DNA of 6,916 bases from an uncultured Limnohabitans sp. (GTDB lineage Bacteria; Pseudomonadota; Gammaproteobacteria; Burkholderiales; Burkholderiaceae_C), in contig NZ_CALBEX010000004.1 of assembly GCF_937889215.1 (NCBI RefSeq), forward strand, positions 1 through 6,916. Reading direction: 5' to 3'. The translations under genes and the position numbers were made by a program. Positions 5,884 through 6,916 of this stretch are shown piece by piece (position 1 is the first letter of the stretch; each line of letters begins with the position of its first letter). The notes under the pieces are model-generated. The model made no database searches and was not told where the DNA came from. It was given only the letters and a program-made list of their open reading frames with translations.

Positions 5884-6916
5884 TCAGGCCTGTTTTTTTT
5901 CAAATTCGCGCATGTAAGCCACCAGCGCCTGCACACCTTCGAGGGGCATGGCGTTGTAAATGCTGGCGCGCATGCCACCCACTGATTTGTGGCCCTTGAG
6001 CTGCAGCAAGTTCGCCGCTTTGGCACCGGCCAAAAAAGCGTCGTTGCGCGATTCGTCACGCAAGAAAAAGGGCACGTTCATGCGCGAGCGGCAGTCTTTG
6101 GCCACACGGTTTTCGAACAGGCTGGAGCTGTCGAGAAAGTCGTACAGCAGCTGGGCCTTGGCGATATTGCGTTGCGCCATGGCTGCGATGCCGCCGTTTT
6201 TCTTGAGCCACTGGAACACCAGCCCCGCAATGTAGATGCTGTAAGTCGGCGGTGTGTTGTACATCGACTGGTTGTCACTCACCAGCTTGTAATCAAAGGC
6301 GCTCGGGCAATGCGGCAGGGCTCGGCCCATCAGGTCTTCGCGCACGATGACCAAGGTGAGCCCAGCAGGCCCTAGGTTCTTTTGCGCACCGCCAAAAGCC
6401 AGGCCCACGCGTGACCAGTCCACTGGGCGCGAGGCCACATGCGACGAAAAATCCACCACCAGTGGGGCGTCACACCCTAGGGCTTTTAGGTCGGGCAGTT
6501 CGTGGAACTCCACACCGTGGATGGTTTCGTTGCCGCAAATGTGCACATAGCGGCTGCTTGCGCCAATTTGCCAAGTCGGTGGCGCGGGCAGGGTGGTGAA
6601 GCCATCGTTCTGTGCCGAGGCAGCCACGCGCGCCGTGCCGTATTTGCCGGCTTCTTTGAGCGACTTTTGGCTCCAGCTGCCCGTGAGCACAAAGTCCATG
6701 GCCCCGCCTTGCGACAGGTTCAAGGGCACGATGGCGTTTTCCGCCAAGCCGCCGCCTTGCATGAACAAGATTTTGAAGTGAGCGGGCACCGCCAGCAACT
6801 CGCGCAAGTCAGCTTCGGCCTGCTCGTAAATGCTGATGAACTCCTTGCCTCGGTGGCTCATCTCCATCACGCTCATGCCAGAGGAACGGCCTTGTGCATC
6901 GTGCCAGTCCAGCATT
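5884..6916 (-). CDS. serC: Phosphoserine aminotransferase (SerC; partial, N-terminus beyond window)
   Basis: This PLP enzyme of aminotransferase class V converts 3-phosphohydroxypyruvate and glutamate to phosphoserine. It also acts on the 4-phosphoerythronate-derived oxo-acid in pyridoxal phosphate synthesis. The frame is open to the right edge. The ATG at 6915 is internal, because it aligns with the E-L-R-D-W region of E. coli SerC, so about 25 residues and the true start are missing. Numbering from that methionine, S-H-R-G-K-E-F is at 20-26 (substrate-binding H21-R22), G-G-G at 54-56, N-E-T-I-H-G at 129-134, D-F-S-S at 155-158, the PLP-lysine segment [11 protein letters not shown] at 175-185 (K179), N-T-P-P-T at 220-224, S-R-M-N-V-P-F at 277-283 and [13 protein letters not shown] at 312-324. 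The loop after D-W-H is about five residues longer than in E. coli. The stop is 27 bases before pheA, consistent with a shared transcript. Confidence 0.96.
   Translation of the reverse strand, partial: MLDWHDAQGRSSGMSVMEMSHRGKEFISIYEQAEADLRELLAVPAHFKILFMQGGGLAENAIVPLNLSQGGAMDFVLTGSWSQKSLKEAGKYGTARVAASAQNDGFTTLPAPPTWQIGASSRYVHICGNETIHGVEFHELPDLKALGCDAPLVVDFSSHVASRPVDWSRVGLAFGGAQKNLGPAGLTLVIVREDLMGRALPHCPSAFDYKLVSDNQSMYNTPPTYSIYIAGLVFQWLKKNGGIAAMAQRNIAKAQLLYDFLDSSSLFENRVAKDCRSRMNVPFFLRDESRNDAFLAGAKAANLLQLKGHKSVGGMRASIYNAMPLEGVQALVAYMREFEKKQA

Noticed and set aside
5870..5900. Plus-strand terminator-like pattern: GGCC...GGCC followed by eight T at 5883-5890
   Set aside because: The stem is only 4 bp, no gene lies on the plus strand upstream, and the T-run is simply the Glu-Lys-Lys codons at the SerC C-terminus.
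1..6916. A previously undescribed system, mobile element, toxin-antitoxin or defence locus
   Set aside because: About 96% of the window is accounted for by five well-known housekeeping genes in a conserved order. No extra genes, repeats or insertion signs were seen.

Overview
The window looks like chromosomal DNA from a GC-rich betaproteobacterium, most likely order Burkholderiales and probably Comamonadaceae-like. This rests on the gene order serC-pheA-tyrA-(aroA-cmk)-rpsA, the in-frame AroA-Cmk fusion, and the protein sequences themselves. It is a family-level inference, because no search could be run. I see no mobile element, CRISPR array, tRNA, rRNA or phage gene.

All genes lie on the minus strand, so transcription runs from high to low coordinates. 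In transcription order the layout is: 6916-5884 serC (phosphoserine aminotransferase, N-terminus off the window edge); 5856-4757 pheA (chorismate mutase/prephenate dehydratase with an ACT domain, broken by one frameshift near 5426-5433); 4760-3828 tyrA (prephenate dehydrogenase, sharing an ATGA stop/start overlap with pheA); 3825-1807 a 672-residue fusion of EPSP synthase (AroA) and cytidylate kinase (Cmk), starting 2 bases after the tyrA stop; 1806-1589 a 218-base spacer; 1588 to the left edge rpsA (ribosomal protein S1, last ~30 residues off the window).

The genes link central amino-acid synthesis to translation. SerC supplies serine, and can also act in pyridoxal phosphate synthesis. AroA makes the immediate precursor of chorismate. 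PheA and TyrA take chorismate and prephenate to phenylalanine and tyrosine. Cmk recycles CMP/dCMP. S1 brings mRNAs to the 30S subunit. From serC to cmk the gaps are 27, -4 and 2 bases, which suggests one transcript with translational coupling. The only spacer of any size precedes rpsA. It holds a 9-bp hairpin, a weak sigma70-like promoter candidate, two smaller hairpins and a good Shine-Dalgarno site, so rpsA probably has its own expression control.

The main point for a second look is the pheA frameshift. It falls directly before the conserved E-N-S-T-E-G motif, while both halves are otherwise well conserved. It is either a sequence or assembly error or a recent inactivating mutation. The second point is the fusion architecture: AroA is joined to Cmk here, whereas in Pseudomonas and relatives AroA is joined to TyrA on its other side. 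I found no convincing sign of a previously undescribed system; this is a conserved housekeeping region.
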